The notes beneath the pieces were generated by a model. The model worked only from the letters and a program-made list of their open reading frames with translations. It searched no databases and was not told the origin of the DNA. From contig NZ_QVMT01000003.1 of assembly GCF_003418935.1 (NCBI RefSeq), positions 613,262-677,261 of the forward strand: a stretch of 64,000 bases of DNA. The letters are read 5' to 3'. The translations under genes were made by a program, and so were the position numbers. Positions 40,825 to 49,786 of the stretch are shown here, in pieces (position 1 is the first letter of the stretch; the number at the start of each line of letters is the position of its first letter). Origin of the DNA: Emticicia sp. C21 (GTDB lineage: Bacteria; Bacteroidota; Bacteroidia; Cytophagales; Spirosomataceae).

Positions 40825-42357
40825 ATGAAAAGAATATCCGTAACCTGCTTTTTATTACTATCAATTATCTCTTTTTCCTCTTTCAGCCAGGCAACAACTA
40901 TTACCGCCGGCTCAGCTGGAACTTTACAATTCCCAGCATTAAGTTATACACAGATATTAGCCATCCCCAGCCCTCAGCCCGGCATGGCTGCTTACGATAA
41001 TACCTCCAATTGTCTCCGAATTTTCAATGGCATCTGTTGGCCGTGTTCCTTTCAGAATTCAGCGCAGATAGCAGGTATTTCAGGCCTCGGTGGCACAGAT
41101 AGCGATAAAGGAACAAAAATTGCCGTCAATAGCGTTGGTGAAATTATCGTTACCGGCATCTTTCAGGGTACAATGGGCAAGGGCGCCAACACCATTACTT
41201 CCAATGGTTTCACCGACATTTTTATAGCCAAATACAGTAAGATCGGAGACTTGATCTGGCTGAAAAAAGCAGGTGGAAGTTCGTTTGAATTAAGCACCGG
41301 CATTACCACCGACAACGCAAACAACATTTACATCACAGGGCTCATGGCCGAGACAGCCTATTTTGGCAATTCAAGCGTTACTTCAAACGGCGCCGCAGAT
41401 TTTTTCCTGGCCAAATACGATACAAACGGAGACTTAATCTGGGTTAAAAACGGGGGAGGAGCCACCGACGACGGCGGCATTGGTAATTTCAAAGTAGATG
41501 CCAACGGTAATATATTTGTAAGTGGCTATATAACAGGCACTGCCTCCTTTGATGCTTTCAGCCTAACCTCACAGGGCGGCTACGACACCTTCCTGGCAAA
41601 ATACAAAAGCGATGGCAGTGTAGAATGGATTAAACAGGGTGGTGGAACAAACTGGGATATTTCTAATGGTACATCTATCGACTCCAATGGCAATATTTAC
41701 ATCACAGGCACTTTTAAGGGAACAGCCTCCTTTGATACTTTCTCGCTGACCTCATCAGGTTTCGACGATATCTTTATCGTAAAATACAGCCCGGCAGGTG
41801 CTGTTCTCTGGGCAAAAAAGGCCGGAGGAATTGAGTTCGACACCCCGCATGAGATTACCGTCGACAATTCAAATAATATCCTCATAACGGGTGCTTTTCA
41901 GAACACTGCAGATTTCAGCGGCACAAATCTGACAGCCACCAATATAAGCGATGTTTTTATTGCTAAATACGATGCAAATGGCAATCTGCTATGGGCAAAA
42001 AAAGCAGGTGGTGCCGACAACGATGTGAGCTACGGAATGGCGGTAAATAACATAGGCGAAATCTTCATTGTCGGAAATTTCAACGGAACAGCTACATTTT
42101 CGCCCGTCACCGTGTCAGTTTCTACCACCACCACTTTCATAGCCAAATGCGATGCTAACGGAAACTTCAAATGGGTGCAGAAAATTGGTGGGGCAGACAT
42201 CAACAGCAGTTATAGCTATGGAATAACCACTGACAACAGCCGCAATGTATACGCAACAGGTAAATTCAAAGGCACCGTAAACTTTTTCTCCTCAAAAATA
42301 ACCTCAGCCGGACAGGAAGACGTTTTTATTGCCCGAATCACTGAAGACTGTAATTAA
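40825..42357 (+). CDS. Secreted SBBP-repeat beta-propeller protein (paralogue 2)
   Basis: A 510-residue protein with signal peptide ISFSSFSQA. An N-terminal module (ILAIPSPQPGMAAYD, NCLRIFNGICWPC) corresponds to that of 16793-18334, and seven or eight SBBP blades follow. Typical blades read NSVGEIIVTGIFQGT, NGFTDIFIAKYSKIG and LIWLKKAGGS, and later GSVEWIKQGGGTNWD and DANGNLLWAKKAGGADND. It ends ARITEDCN, so it too has a Cys just before the last residue, but without the full GCX domain. An extracellular propeller is likely, and its ligand is unknown. Confidence 0.75.
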   Translation: MKRISVTCFLLLSIISFSSFSQATTITAGSAGTLQFPALSYTQILAIPSPQPGMAAYDNTSNCLRIFNGICWPCSFQNSAQIAGISGLGGTDSDKGTKIAVNSVGEIIVTGIFQGTMGKGANTITSNGFTDIFIAKYSKIGDLIWLKKAGGSSFELSTGITTDNANNIYITGLMAETAYFGNSSVTSNGAADFFLAKYDTNGDLIWVKNGGGATDDGGIGNFKVDANGNIFVSGYITGTASFDAFSLTSQGGYDTFLAKYKSDGSVEWIKQGGGTNWDISNGTSIDSNGNIYITGTFKGTASFDTFSLTSSGFDDIFIVKYSPAGAVLWAKKAGGIEFDTPHEITVDNSNNILITGAFQNTADFSGTNLTATNISDVFIAKYDANGNLLWAKKAGGADNDVSYGMAVNNIGEIFIVGNFNGTATFSPVTVSVSTTTTFIAKCDANGNFKWVQKIGGADINSSYSYGITTDNSRNVYATGKFKGTVNFFSSKITSAGQEDVFIARITEDCN

Positions 42358-42371
42358 AGACTTTAATGTAT

Positions 42372-42425
42372 TCTCAGAGTCCCTTATATGTGTAAGCAAA
42401 AGCTAAGCAGAGGGACTCTGAGGAT
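42372..42425. repeat. CTCAGAGTCCC palindromic repeat
   Basis: TCTCAGAGTCCCTTATATGT, a middle AAAGCTAAGCAGAGG, then GACTCTGAGGA, 15 bases after the SBBP gene. It may serve as its terminator stem. Confidence 0.7.
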
Positions 42426-42541
42426 TCAGAGAGGGTTTCTTTGTAACTACTACCATCGTTAGGAGACTTCTCTACGTGCATTAGGCATATACTAAGGGAA
42501 GATAATTCCAACATCGCAGATGCAATCTGACTTTAACATGT

Positions 42542-42865
42542 TCAACTGACAAGAAACTTTTCTTTTATAGTATTTAGTTCTTTTATCACTTTTTCCCTGT
42601 ATTCTTCAACGCTATATTTTCCCACAGTATCAAAATAATGAGACTTTGCATCAAAATAAAAAGCTATTAAATCAAAAAAATGGCTGAATCTATTATAATT
42701 ATCACTTTCAAACTTTTCTAATCTTTTTAAAAGAGCATCATCATCAATATAATCATAAGGAGCATAAACAGAAAATCCATAATTAACCTCGTCATTATTT
42801 AAAGCCTTCTCCAAAGCGTTAATATAAATTTCAAAAAACTCTTTATCTTCCATAATATTATTCAC
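42542..42865 (-). CDS. Hypothetical acidic protein
   Basis: A 107-residue protein rich in Asp/Glu/Tyr/Phe (KEFFEIYINALEKALNND, FFDLIAFYFDAKSHYFD), alpha-helical by eye, without signal peptide or membrane helix. Size and acidity recall immunity or SMI1-like small proteins, but no motif supports that. Met5 (MEDKEFF) is an alternative start. It lies in the AT-rich accessory stretch. Confidence 0.5.
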   Translation of the reverse strand: MNNIMEDKEFFEIYINALEKALNNDEVNYGFSVYAPYDYIDDDALLKRLEKFESDNYNRFSHFFDLIAFYFDAKSHYFDTVGKYSVEEYREKVIKELNTIKEKFLVS

Positions 42866-43020
42866 TGTAAATGTATCTTGTCCTGAAATAAGTTTACGGA
42901 TTAGTTGTTAATTCTGTGATAGACTTAAAGACTTTTATAATAATTAATATAGCTTATCCGGGATTTTAATGCATTCCCGTGACTCTAAGGAAACACAATA
43001 CACAAATTTAAATTCAAACG

Positions 43021-43704
43021 ATGAAAAAACTAGAGGCAGAGCCAATAAGCATTTCTCATATATTACTATTTTTTACAATACTATTTTTGTGCAATTGCAA
43101 AGAAAAACCAAAGTCACAAAAGAATGGCGGTGAGAAAATACATTTGCCCGCAGCAATACCTTTGACAAAAGAGGAATTCTTCAAATGTATTAAAGCCAGA
43201 GATACTGTTTTTGCAGATGGTGATTACCTTAAATACATCCCTGTTGAAAGTGATCATTATGAGATTGAAATAAATATGAATGGTGTAATAGATACCCTTG
43301 ATTATTACCTCACTTGCCAGATTTATCCTGGAATGATGCCAAAGTTGTTATTTAGGCTAAATTCAGATTATATCGGTTTAGGACATGGGTCTAGTAGTTA
43401 TCGATATTTAATACTCTGTAGTTTTAATAATAATGAGAAGTCAAAAAAGATTGATACAAATAAATTCGAAACAGCAATAAATTTATCTACTGTTAATGAT
43501 GGTTTTATTTTTAAAATGATGGATGCTATTTATTTCTATGATCTCAATAAAAAAGTATTACTTTTTAAAAAGCTATCAAATAAATTCGCAAAATCTAAAA
43601 TAAAAGATTCTTCTCTTTATGAGAATAGGGCCAATATTGTTTTTGAGGGTGGAAATGAATTAACTTATAAAATAAAAGATTTTCAGTTGTATCATGCTAA
43701 ATAG
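43021..43704 (+). CDS. Putative lipoprotein, function unknown
   Basis: A 227-residue protein. The N-terminus MKKLEAEPISISHILLFFTI leads to FLCNCKEKPK, a signal with Cys at 27/29 that could be lipidated. The mature part is mixed, Lys/Asn/Asp-rich. No family is recognised. The codon use is clearly more AT-rich than in the surface-protein genes upstream. Confidence 0.5.
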   Translation: MKKLEAEPISISHILLFFTILFLCNCKEKPKSQKNGGEKIHLPAAIPLTKEEFFKCIKARDTVFADGDYLKYIPVESDHYEIEINMNGVIDTLDYYLTCQIYPGMMPKLLFRLNSDYIGLGHGSSSYRYLILCSFNNNEKSKKIDTNKFETAINLSTVNDGFIFKMMDAIYFYDLNKKVLLFKKLSNKFAKSKIKDSSLYENRANIVFEGGNELTYKIKDFQLYHAK

Positions 43705-43765
43705 ACTGTTCCATTATACTATTTCAAAATACAAATCTGCAATGTTCTATAAACTATAATAAGCC

Positions 43766-44179
43766 ATGCTAAGACCGTCGATTAATAATATTTTGCTTTA
43801 TATATTCGTCAAGTATATAGCATTCTATGGTTTTATGATGTTTAAGAGCAACGATTTCTATTTTATAAACCCAGGCATAAGAAACATGATGGATTTACTT
43901 TATTATTTATAGATATTTTTATTTTTACCAGGTGTAAGTATATTTCTTTTTGCTGTACCGCTAAACTATTCATTCAGATTAAAGAATGTGTTTTATTTTA
44001 TTATAATAATCATAGCTGTTTTAGTGGTCGAGTATTGTATGTATACCTATTTCGCTTCTGAAACTGATTTAATGAATGGAGTATACAACGTCATTGTGAG
44101 TGTATCATTTTTGCTGATATTCTTTTTCAAGCAAATTAAATTGCTGTTTAAGGGCCAGACAATTGACAAATTATCATAA
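43766..44179 (+). pseudogene. Membrane protein gene interrupted by an in-frame TAG
   Basis: From ATG 43766 the frame reads MLRPSINNILLYIFVKYIAF to MMDLLYYL, then TAG at 43910-43912. It continues in the same frame as IFLFLPGVSIFLFAVPLNYS through VFYFIIIIIAVLVVEYCMYT to QTIDKLS and TAA at 44177-44179. The unbroken product would be about 137 residues with four hydrophobic segments. The hydrophobic pattern is preserved on both sides of the stop, so the mutation is recent or the stop is read through. No family recognised. It overlaps the upstream in-frame extension of the next gene. Confidence 0.65.
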
Positions 44180-44195
44180 AAAAAGGAAAACTGAA

Positions 44196-44705
44196 ATGAT
44201 AAAAAAACTATCGGTTCTACTAGTTTTAAGCTGTGTATTATTATATTTTTGCTTCAATCCCCTTGTCATACTACCAGAAAGAGGTTATGACCAGATTGAA
44301 ACTAAACCGATGCATAAGGGCGATTCGCTAAATATTTTAGAAGGATTTAATTTCGAAACAGGTAACTGGAAAATGTATTTAGTTATTGCTGAATCTGATA
44401 AGCCTGGCCTATCTATAGATATGCCTGATGGAAAAATATTTGAAACTACAGATAAAGAACTTCTAAAGGAAATGCAGCGAAATTTTTATCTGAGTTACCA
44501 AAAATCAGACGTATCAACGGTAGAAAGCGAGTTGATTTTGATTAGAGATAATAAATTTGTGTTACGTGCAAATATACAAATGGATAATAACCTACAAGGC
44601 GTCCAACATCAGTCCTTCGGATGGCTGAAAGCCATCCGGAAAAATCAACTTTCTATGTATTTTAAGAAGTTTAGTAGAGTTTATATTCCTGTTATATTTT
44701 TGTAA
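44196..44705 (+). CDS. Hypothetical protein with N-terminal membrane anchor
   Basis: About 169 residues from MIKKLSVLLVLSCVLLYFCF (ATG 44196, preceded by AAAGGAAAACTGAA). One N-terminal hydrophobic segment could be an anchor or uncleaved signal. The rest is soluble-looking (GNWKMYLVIAESDKPGLSID, ELILIRDNKFVLRANIQMDN). An in-frame Met 33 bases upstream is less likely. A CCTTCGGATGGC/GCCATCCGGAA stem lies inside the gene at about 44612-44641. No family recognised. Confidence 0.5.
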   Translation: MIKKLSVLLVLSCVLLYFCFNPLVILPERGYDQIETKPMHKGDSLNILEGFNFETGNWKMYLVIAESDKPGLSIDMPDGKIFETTDKELLKEMQRNFYLSYQKSDVSTVESELILIRDNKFVLRANIQMDNNLQGVQHQSFGWLKAIRKNQLSMYFKKFSRVYIPVIFL

Positions 44706-44794
44706 GATAGATTTCGTCCCATCTGTATCTCCTGCAAGGGACACTGATGGCAAGGAGTATAGCAAGCCAGGCTAAAAGAATAATTAATTATTTC

Positions 44795-45052
44795 ATGAAA
44801 TATAAAATTACTATAGTAGTTTTTGTTATCTGGCTTTTAGCATGTTTCACATTAGGCAACCACGACGGGCGAAGTGATAATTATGTTGAAATAGGTTTAC
44901 CTTTTGTTTTTTATCGCCAATTTTATGGAAAATGTATTGACTGTCCAGAGGTTGGGTTTTTCATAAAAAACTTTATTTATGATATTCTGATTGTTGGAAT
45001 TATAGCAATTTGTGTTCAATTATTGCTGAGCTTTAAACTGAAAAAGAGTTAA
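44795..45052 (+). CDS. Small two-span membrane protein
   Basis: 85 residues from MKYKITIVVFVIWLLACFTL. The two hydrophobic segments are at the N-terminus and C-terminus (YDILIVGIIAICVQLLLSF), with a loop containing FYGKCIDCPEVGFF, a CxxC pair. An in-frame ATG at 44747 would add 16 residues. Similar small proteins occur in accessory regions, but I cannot assign it. Confidence 0.5.
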   Translation: MKYKITIVVFVIWLLACFTLGNHDGRSDNYVEIGLPFVFYRQFYGKCIDCPEVGFFIKNFIYDILIVGIIAICVQLLLSFKLKKS

Positions 45053-45088
45053 ATTATTCAGTTGCTTTATTAGCCATTTTTAATGTCT

Positions 45089-45138
45089 CCTCAATCTCCT
45101 GTGTGCGCAAGCTAAAGCCTAGCAAAGGGACTGTAAGG
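45089..45138. repeat. CCTCAATCTCC member of the CTCAGAGTC family
   Basis: CCTCAATCTCCTGTGTGCGC, AAGCTAAAGCCTAGCAAAGG, GACTGTAAGG: same layout as 40401, more diverged at the ends. Confidence 0.65.
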
Positions 45139-45151
45139 CAAAGAAATCAAC

Positions 45152-45523
45152 CTATTGATTTCTAATCTTTTCAAGAGATTTTTCCAAATACTTAATATCA
45201 GTTGGTTGGCGTTTTCCATCGAAAATCAAATCTACCCATTTATCAATATATTTTTTCTTAAAAAGTAAATAACCCTCTTCTTTTAAATCTGATTTCTTAA
45301 TACAGGTATTATCATTTGCTTTTTCGTTAATAGAGAGAATTTTACGAGTCGTTAAGCCCTGTTCTTGTAAGAAGGTTATTAAGGAATTATAATAACTATA
45401 CGTTAATTGATTTTCAGCGAAAGAATCGTAGTTTCTTTCTCGATGAGTTTCCCAACTTGCTTTTATAATAATGAAATCTTTTTCCATAGTTAGTCTGATC
45501 CTATAGTTCTTGCTTTGTATCAT
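45152..45523 (-). CDS. Hypothetical protein
   Basis: A 123-residue, Lys/Glu-rich soluble protein (MEKDFIIIKASWETHRERNY, ENQLTYSYYNSLITFLQEQG). Met13 (codon at 45487) is an equally good start. Its N-terminal strand followed by helices does not match a family I know. It lies between two palindromic repeats in the accessory stretch. Confidence 0.5.
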   Translation of the reverse strand: MIQSKNYRIRLTMEKDFIIIKASWETHRERNYDSFAENQLTYSYYNSLITFLQEQGLTTRKILSINEKANDNTCIKKSDLKEEGYLLFKKKYIDKWVDLIFDGKRQPTDIKYLEKSLEKIRNQ

Positions 45524-45568
45524 TATATATCCTCAAACCTTCATGCGAGCGTAAGAGACTCTTTTTGC

Positions 45569-45690
45569 CCCCTCAGAGTCTCCTGTGTGTGCAGGCCACG
45601 GCTTAGCCAAGGGACTCTGAGGGTTGTGAGGCAGTGCTAAGCCCCTTGCCCTCAGAGTCCCCTACATGCCTTTGGGAGACTCTGAGGGAA
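45569..45690. repeat. Double CTCAGAGTC palindromic repeat
   Basis: Unit 45569-45623 (CCCCTCAGAGTCTCCTGTGT to GGACTCTGAGGG) and unit 45650-45690 (CCCTCAGAGTCCCCTACATG to GGGAGACTCTGAGGG). This is the most complete pair of the family. A GCTAAGTGAAAGGACTCTGA remnant follows to 45722. Confidence 0.75.
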
Positions 45691-45736
45691 CGAAAAACTA
45701 AAGCTAAGTGAAAGGACTCTGAAGCAATGTAAATCC

Positions 45737-46363
45737 TTATTTTCGGTTTACTATATTATCAGTCAATTTTTTAATTCTAACGGCTTTTTCAATTACTAAC
45801 ACATCTATAATTTTGGTAAATCGTTCTTTTTTGAAATGTAAGTCACGTATTAAATATTCTGTATCTAAGACCTTGTGAAAAATATCTTTAATTATCTTTT
45901 CAGTAAAATCAATTATTTTCCTGATTTCTTCAAATTCTATTTTACTTATAAAATCATACTTCTCTCTATCTTGAGCAGTGTGAGCATAGAATTTATCTCG
46001 CCTAATTTTAATCTTATCTATTAAATCTTTGTAAGTGTTCAATTTATTTTCCCAATCATCAAGAAAAGAATAGTCAAACTTTAAAATACCTTTATCTAAG
46101 GATTTCTTGATTTCTTCAAATAGCCTAACTAACCGAAAAGCATCTGTTTTCTTGTCATATAATTTTGACAAATCAATAATACACATTTTCCAATGGTTAT
46201 ATCTTATAAATCTAAACTCATATGAGTTGCCCAAATATTGCTCTCTTTCAATAGATCCTGGAACATTTAAAAAATAACAATATTGAAAATTTGCTTTAGC
46301 ATCTATTAAGATATAACCAATTTCGTAAAGAATTTCTTCAATCTTTCTTAATTCAGGACTCAT
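45737..46363 (-). CDS. HEPN/AbiU2-like protein
   Basis: A 208-residue all-helical protein. The motif RRDKFYAHT (Arg122 to His128) is an R-x5-H of the HEPN type, in the context seen in AbiU2-like proteins (KIKIRRDKFYAH). HEPN proteins are often metal-independent RNases in abortive-infection or toxin systems, or scaffolds. No MNT partner or other defence gene is adjacent, so a stand-alone role is inferred. Codon use is AT-rich, as in the neighbouring unknown genes. Confidence 0.65.
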   Translation of the reverse strand: MSPELRKIEEILYEIGYILIDAKANFQYCYFLNVPGSIEREQYLGNSYEFRFIRYNHWKMCIIDLSKLYDKKTDAFRLVRLFEEIKKSLDKGILKFDYSFLDDWENKLNTYKDLIDKIKIRRDKFYAHTAQDREKYDFISKIEFEEIRKIIDFTEKIIKDIFHKVLDTEYLIRDLHFKKERFTKIIDVLVIEKAVRIKKLTDNIVNRK

Positions 46364-46477
46364 ATATTATAAACTTTAGATTAGATAATAAAATTAAGGA
46401 ATTTGTCAAAATGCAACAATGTTTGGTCAAACCGAGTTTTCTTCTTTATTTTATTCTTCTATAATCTTGAAAAAAAA

Positions 46478-47863
46478 CTATCTCCCCATCCCCAACACCA
46501 ACCCATCAATCACTTCTCCAAAATACCGCCCATTATACGGCCCGAACCAGTTCATTTCCTGGGTTTCCATTTTATGTTCGTCGTAATACTGGTCGGGGGT
46601 AATGTAGCCTACATATCCGCCATTAAATGAAGTGATGATTAAATCTTTACCCATTTTTTGCGCTACTTCATCAGAAGAGTGGTAGAGCATTCCCGAGTAA
46701 TCGCAGGGGGTACCAATCCAGACCATATCGCCAATCCGCAAGGCATTCATACCTACTTCCTGCTCGCCCATCAACCAGTTAAATACCCACGGACGGATGC
46801 GGATATGCTTACTCAACCGCAGTTGAGGCTCATGCAAAGTAAGCGGGATATAGGTGCTTCGTATAAGGGAGGTCGTATCTGTTTTTAAAGAGCTTCTACC
46901 AGTTAAAATCAGATTAGCGAGATTGCTGGCAATCAATTCAGCTTTTTTATAAGCATCTTGCCCATTATCCTCCGGACGCATACTACCTACCGCCCCCGCA
47001 AAAAAAGCAGCAAACTGGTATACCCCCGATTGCTCCAGATTACTCACCAACATGCCCGGATAATCCGCACTTATCCTGTTATCCGCCTTTGGAATATCCG
47101 TAGGATGAGCCGCATAAGTAAGCACCACCGCCGACTCCTGATTGACCTTTTCTATCTTCATGATACGCAACCAGGGGTCTTCAAGCGCCGATTCTCCGAA
47201 TAATCGGTTGGTGATATACTCTCCGGCATTGAGTTTCTGGAAACCAATTTTGCAGTCGGCAGCCGACACCTCAGCCTTTTTCACACTACGCACAATTGCC
47301 CCAGCAATCGATTGTATCATCTCCTCATTCTTCGGGCCGGCCATAGCCCTACCTGCCGGACCACCCGCCCAGCCACCTGCACTACTATGCGTATGTGTAG
47401 CACTGAAATAAATACTCTCCCGCCCAAAACCCATCTTCCCCAATGCTGGAATCACCTGCTCCACTACCAGGGGAGGGGCAATCAGCAAATCCATCGTTAT
47501 CATAGCTACCTTTTGTCGGCCATTGTCCAACACCACAGCCCGCACAAAAATACTATCATGCACCGAGGATGCCGGATTTTCGCGAAGACCATATCCGGCA
47601 ATATAAGTTTCAGCATTTGTCTGTATAGACTCCTTACTCCACCCACCTTTAAGCCCCGTTCCATATCCGCCATTGATTTTGAGCTTACTGAGTCGGCTCT
47701 TGGTTTTTGCATAATAGTCTGTTTCTTCAATGGGTGTATTATCAGTTAAAGTTAGCAGGCTTATTGCTAATACTGCCAATATGCTGATGAACCAGATGAG
47801 GATTTTAATGAGCTTTTTCAATATGGTGGCTGATTTTTGGTTAGAAGTGGATTCTCCGGGCAA
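46478..47863 (-). CDS. Neutral/alkaline ceramidase-like hydrolase
   Basis: A 461-residue protein with an N-terminal membrane anchor (about 15-42). The N-terminal neutral/alkaline non-lysosomal ceramidase-like domain shows FVRAVVLDNGRQKVAMITMDLL, ESIYFSATHTHSSAGGW (two His of the zinc site), VLTYAAHPTDIP and ISADYPGMLVSNLEQ. Late motifs are MVWIGTPCDYSG and FNGGYVGYITPDQYY. Ceramidases of this family hydrolyse the N-acyl bond of ceramides. This one lacks the C-terminal Ig-like domain of long ceramidases. Sphingolipid turnover is plausible in Bacteroidota. Substrate not proven. Confidence 0.8.
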   Translation of the reverse strand: MPGESTSNQKSATILKKLIKILIWFISILAVLAISLLTLTDNTPIEETDYYAKTKSRLSKLKINGGYGTGLKGGWSKESIQTNAETYIAGYGLRENPASSVHDSIFVRAVVLDNGRQKVAMITMDLLIAPPLVVEQVIPALGKMGFGRESIYFSATHTHSSAGGWAGGPAGRAMAGPKNEEMIQSIAGAIVRSVKKAEVSAADCKIGFQKLNAGEYITNRLFGESALEDPWLRIMKIEKVNQESAVVLTYAAHPTDIPKADNRISADYPGMLVSNLEQSGVYQFAAFFAGAVGSMRPEDNGQDAYKKAELIASNLANLILTGRSSLKTDTTSLIRSTYIPLTLHEPQLRLSKHIRIRPWVFNWLMGEQEVGMNALRIGDMVWIGTPCDYSGMLYHSSDEVAQKMGKDLIITSFNGGYVGYITPDQYYDEHKMETQEMNWFGPYNGRYFGEVIDGLVLGMGR

Positions 47864-48030
47864 TACAATTATCAGACTTTATCTGATACAATAATAATCT
47901 TTTTAGACCTATCAATACAAGAAGCGAATGAGTTAATTGCATAAATAATTTGTTTCTTACACCAACAGGCCATTATTTTGCCCGGACATTTGAGGCACAA
48001 GAAAATTAACACACAAAACAAACTGAAAAA

Positions 48031-48285
48031 ATGCTAGATAGTAAAGATTATACAAAAATGACCCTCGAAGAATTGGCGGAAGAAGAGAAAAAAATGAAAT
48101 CACAACGCGTCATGATGGCCGTGTTCATAGGTTTTCTTATTGGGATTGCCGTTTATTCAGCCGTAAATAGAGGATTTATCTTACCTGTTATTTTGCTGAT
48201 AGTCGCTTTTCTGCTTGGTCGCAGGAACTCGCAAACCATGAAAGACCTTCAGGCAGAAATCACCCGCCGGAAAAACGGGCACTGA
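48031..48285 (+). CDS. Small two-span membrane protein
   Basis: 84 residues: a charged coiled N-terminus (KMTLEELAEEEKKMKSQRV), two membrane helices (about 29-46 and 50-64) and a basic C-terminal helix (QTMKDLQAEITRRKNGH). No named family is recalled. A terminator follows. Confidence 0.6.
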   Translation: MLDSKDYTKMTLEELAEEEKKMKSQRVMMAVFIGFLIGIAVYSAVNRGFILPVILLIVAFLLGRRNSQTMKDLQAEITRRKNGH

Positions 48286-48360
48286 TCAGGGTTCCTTCAT
48301 TTAGATAACTGAATCAGGGAAGGTAAATCAGCTGCCTGTTATACGATAACATATACCTAC

Positions 48361-48400
48361 AAAACCGTAACTTCTTTTAAGGTAATTACGGTTTTTGTTT
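48361..48400 (+). terminator. Terminator after the 84-residue gene
   Basis: AAAACCGTAA, loop, TTACGGTTTT then TGTTTTT. Confidence 0.75.
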
Positions 48401-48576
48401 TTACAGGTTGACACATTTGTTAACCTGACCATATACCAAATCATTTTAGGACTACACAAAGAAAAAACTATACATTTCTTTATTGTCTTTTTTTTAGATA
48501 TTGATAATTGTTTCCTACATTTGTTGTTGAAATGAGATAATCTCATAATTAAATACGCTCTAAAAACTCTTATCAA

Positions 48577-49446
48577 ATGAAAAAAGTACTCTTTTTCAGA
48601 CTTTTAAGTCTGGCCATCCTGATGTCAGTGAGCTTGTCTGGTTTTTCTCAGAAGAAATCGGGAGGCATGACACTCTATACCGTGCGCAACGAAATGGGCA
48701 AAGACCCTAAGGCAACCTTAAAACAAGTGGCCGACCTGGGTTTTAAATATATAGAAGCAGTAGATTATAAAGATGGCAAATTTTACGGCATGACGCCAGA
48801 AGAGTTTAAGTCTTATGCGAAAAGCCTGGGACTTACCCCAATTTCAGTGCATATGGGGTCTATGACACTCGATAACGCCGATAAACTCGTAGCAGATGTA
48901 AAAGCCGCAGGTTTCAAATATTTCATCGCTCCCGTGCCGCCAATGGGCATGTTTAAATATGACCCCAAGGCCAAAAGTTTAACCATGGATCCTGACGTTG
49001 AGAAACTGGCCAATATCCTGAATACAATCGCCCACAAAGCAAAAGATGCCGGCTTAGAATTTTTGTATCATAACCACAATTTTGAGTTCGAAAAGAACAA
49101 AGATGGCATCGTACCGATAGATTATTTACTTGAAAAACTGGATCCAAAATACGTAAATTTCCAGATGGATTTATATTGGGTTACCAAAGCAGGTGTTGAT
49201 CCGGTGGCTTATTTCAAAAAATATCCGGGACGTTTCAAAATGTGGCATGTAAAAGATATGGACTCACAAGAACGTTTTGCCCCCGTCGGACAAGGAAAAA
49301 TAGATTTCAAAAGAATTCTGGAGCATAAAAAGCTCTCTGGCATGAAATACTACATAGTAGAACAAGACCAGACTTTCGACGGCATGAAACCATTCGAAGC
49401 CCTGAAACTCAGCAAAGAAGGTTTGCAGAAGTTTGGGTTTAATTGA
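48577..49446 (+). CDS. Secreted sugar phosphate isomerase/epimerase-like TIM barrel
   Basis: A 289-residue protein with signal peptide SLSGFSQ. It has an AP-endonuclease-2/xylose-isomerase-like barrel: QVADLGFKYIEAVDY, LGLTPISVHMGSM, GLEFLYHNHNFEFE (the metal-ligand HNHxxE motif), NFQMDLYWVTKAGVDP, WHVKDM and YYIVEQDQ. Such exported barrel proteins are abundant in Bacteroidota and act on sugars or related compounds. The exact reaction is unknown. Metal ligands appear complete. A strong terminator follows. Confidence 0.85.
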   Translation: MKKVLFFRLLSLAILMSVSLSGFSQKKSGGMTLYTVRNEMGKDPKATLKQVADLGFKYIEAVDYKDGKFYGMTPEEFKSYAKSLGLTPISVHMGSMTLDNADKLVADVKAAGFKYFIAPVPPMGMFKYDPKAKSLTMDPDVEKLANILNTIAHKAKDAGLEFLYHNHNFEFEKNKDGIVPIDYLLEKLDPKYVNFQMDLYWVTKAGVDPVAYFKKYPGRFKMWHVKDMDSQERFAPVGQGKIDFKRILEHKKLSGMKYYIVEQDQTFDGMKPFEALKLSKEGLQKFGFN

Positions 49447-49473
49447 TTGGAATGAAATTCTTGTTTTGTATAA

Positions 49474-49518
49474 AATGTCTGGTTGTGAAAATTTCTTTCA
49501 CAACCAGACATTCTAATT
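49474..49518 (+). terminator. Terminator after the isomerase-like gene
   Basis: AATGTCTGGTTGTGAAA, loop, TTTCACAACCAGACATT: a 17-bp stem followed by TAATTTTTA. Confidence 0.75.
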
Positions 49519-49537
49519 TTTACTAAAATCCATTTGC

Positions 49538-49561
49538 GTAGAGACGCATTGCATGCGTCTT
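49538..49561. repeat. Solo GTAGAGACGCATTGC palindrome
   Basis: GTAGAGACGCATTGCATGCG then TCTT, an imperfect single end of the GTAGAGAC element family. A separate CCCCATTTTTAAATGGGG stem lies at 49639-49656 in the same 340-base gap. The gap also holds GGCTAAA/TTTAGCC inverted pieces. Confidence 0.55.
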
Positions 49562-49786
49562 CGCAGGCCTTAGCAATCCAAAAAATGTTATTTGAGGGAT
49601 AAACATTTTGGCTAAAACAGAAGGCAATTTAATAAATAGCCCCATTTTTAAATGGGGGTAATAGAAAACAATTATCCAATTGGCTTTAGCCAAAAGTGCT
49701 TTCGTCTCATTCTCCTTTGCCAAAACCAACTTTTTCCTTAATTTTCCCCCTAAAATCACAAACACCCATCACTCAGAAACAAACGC

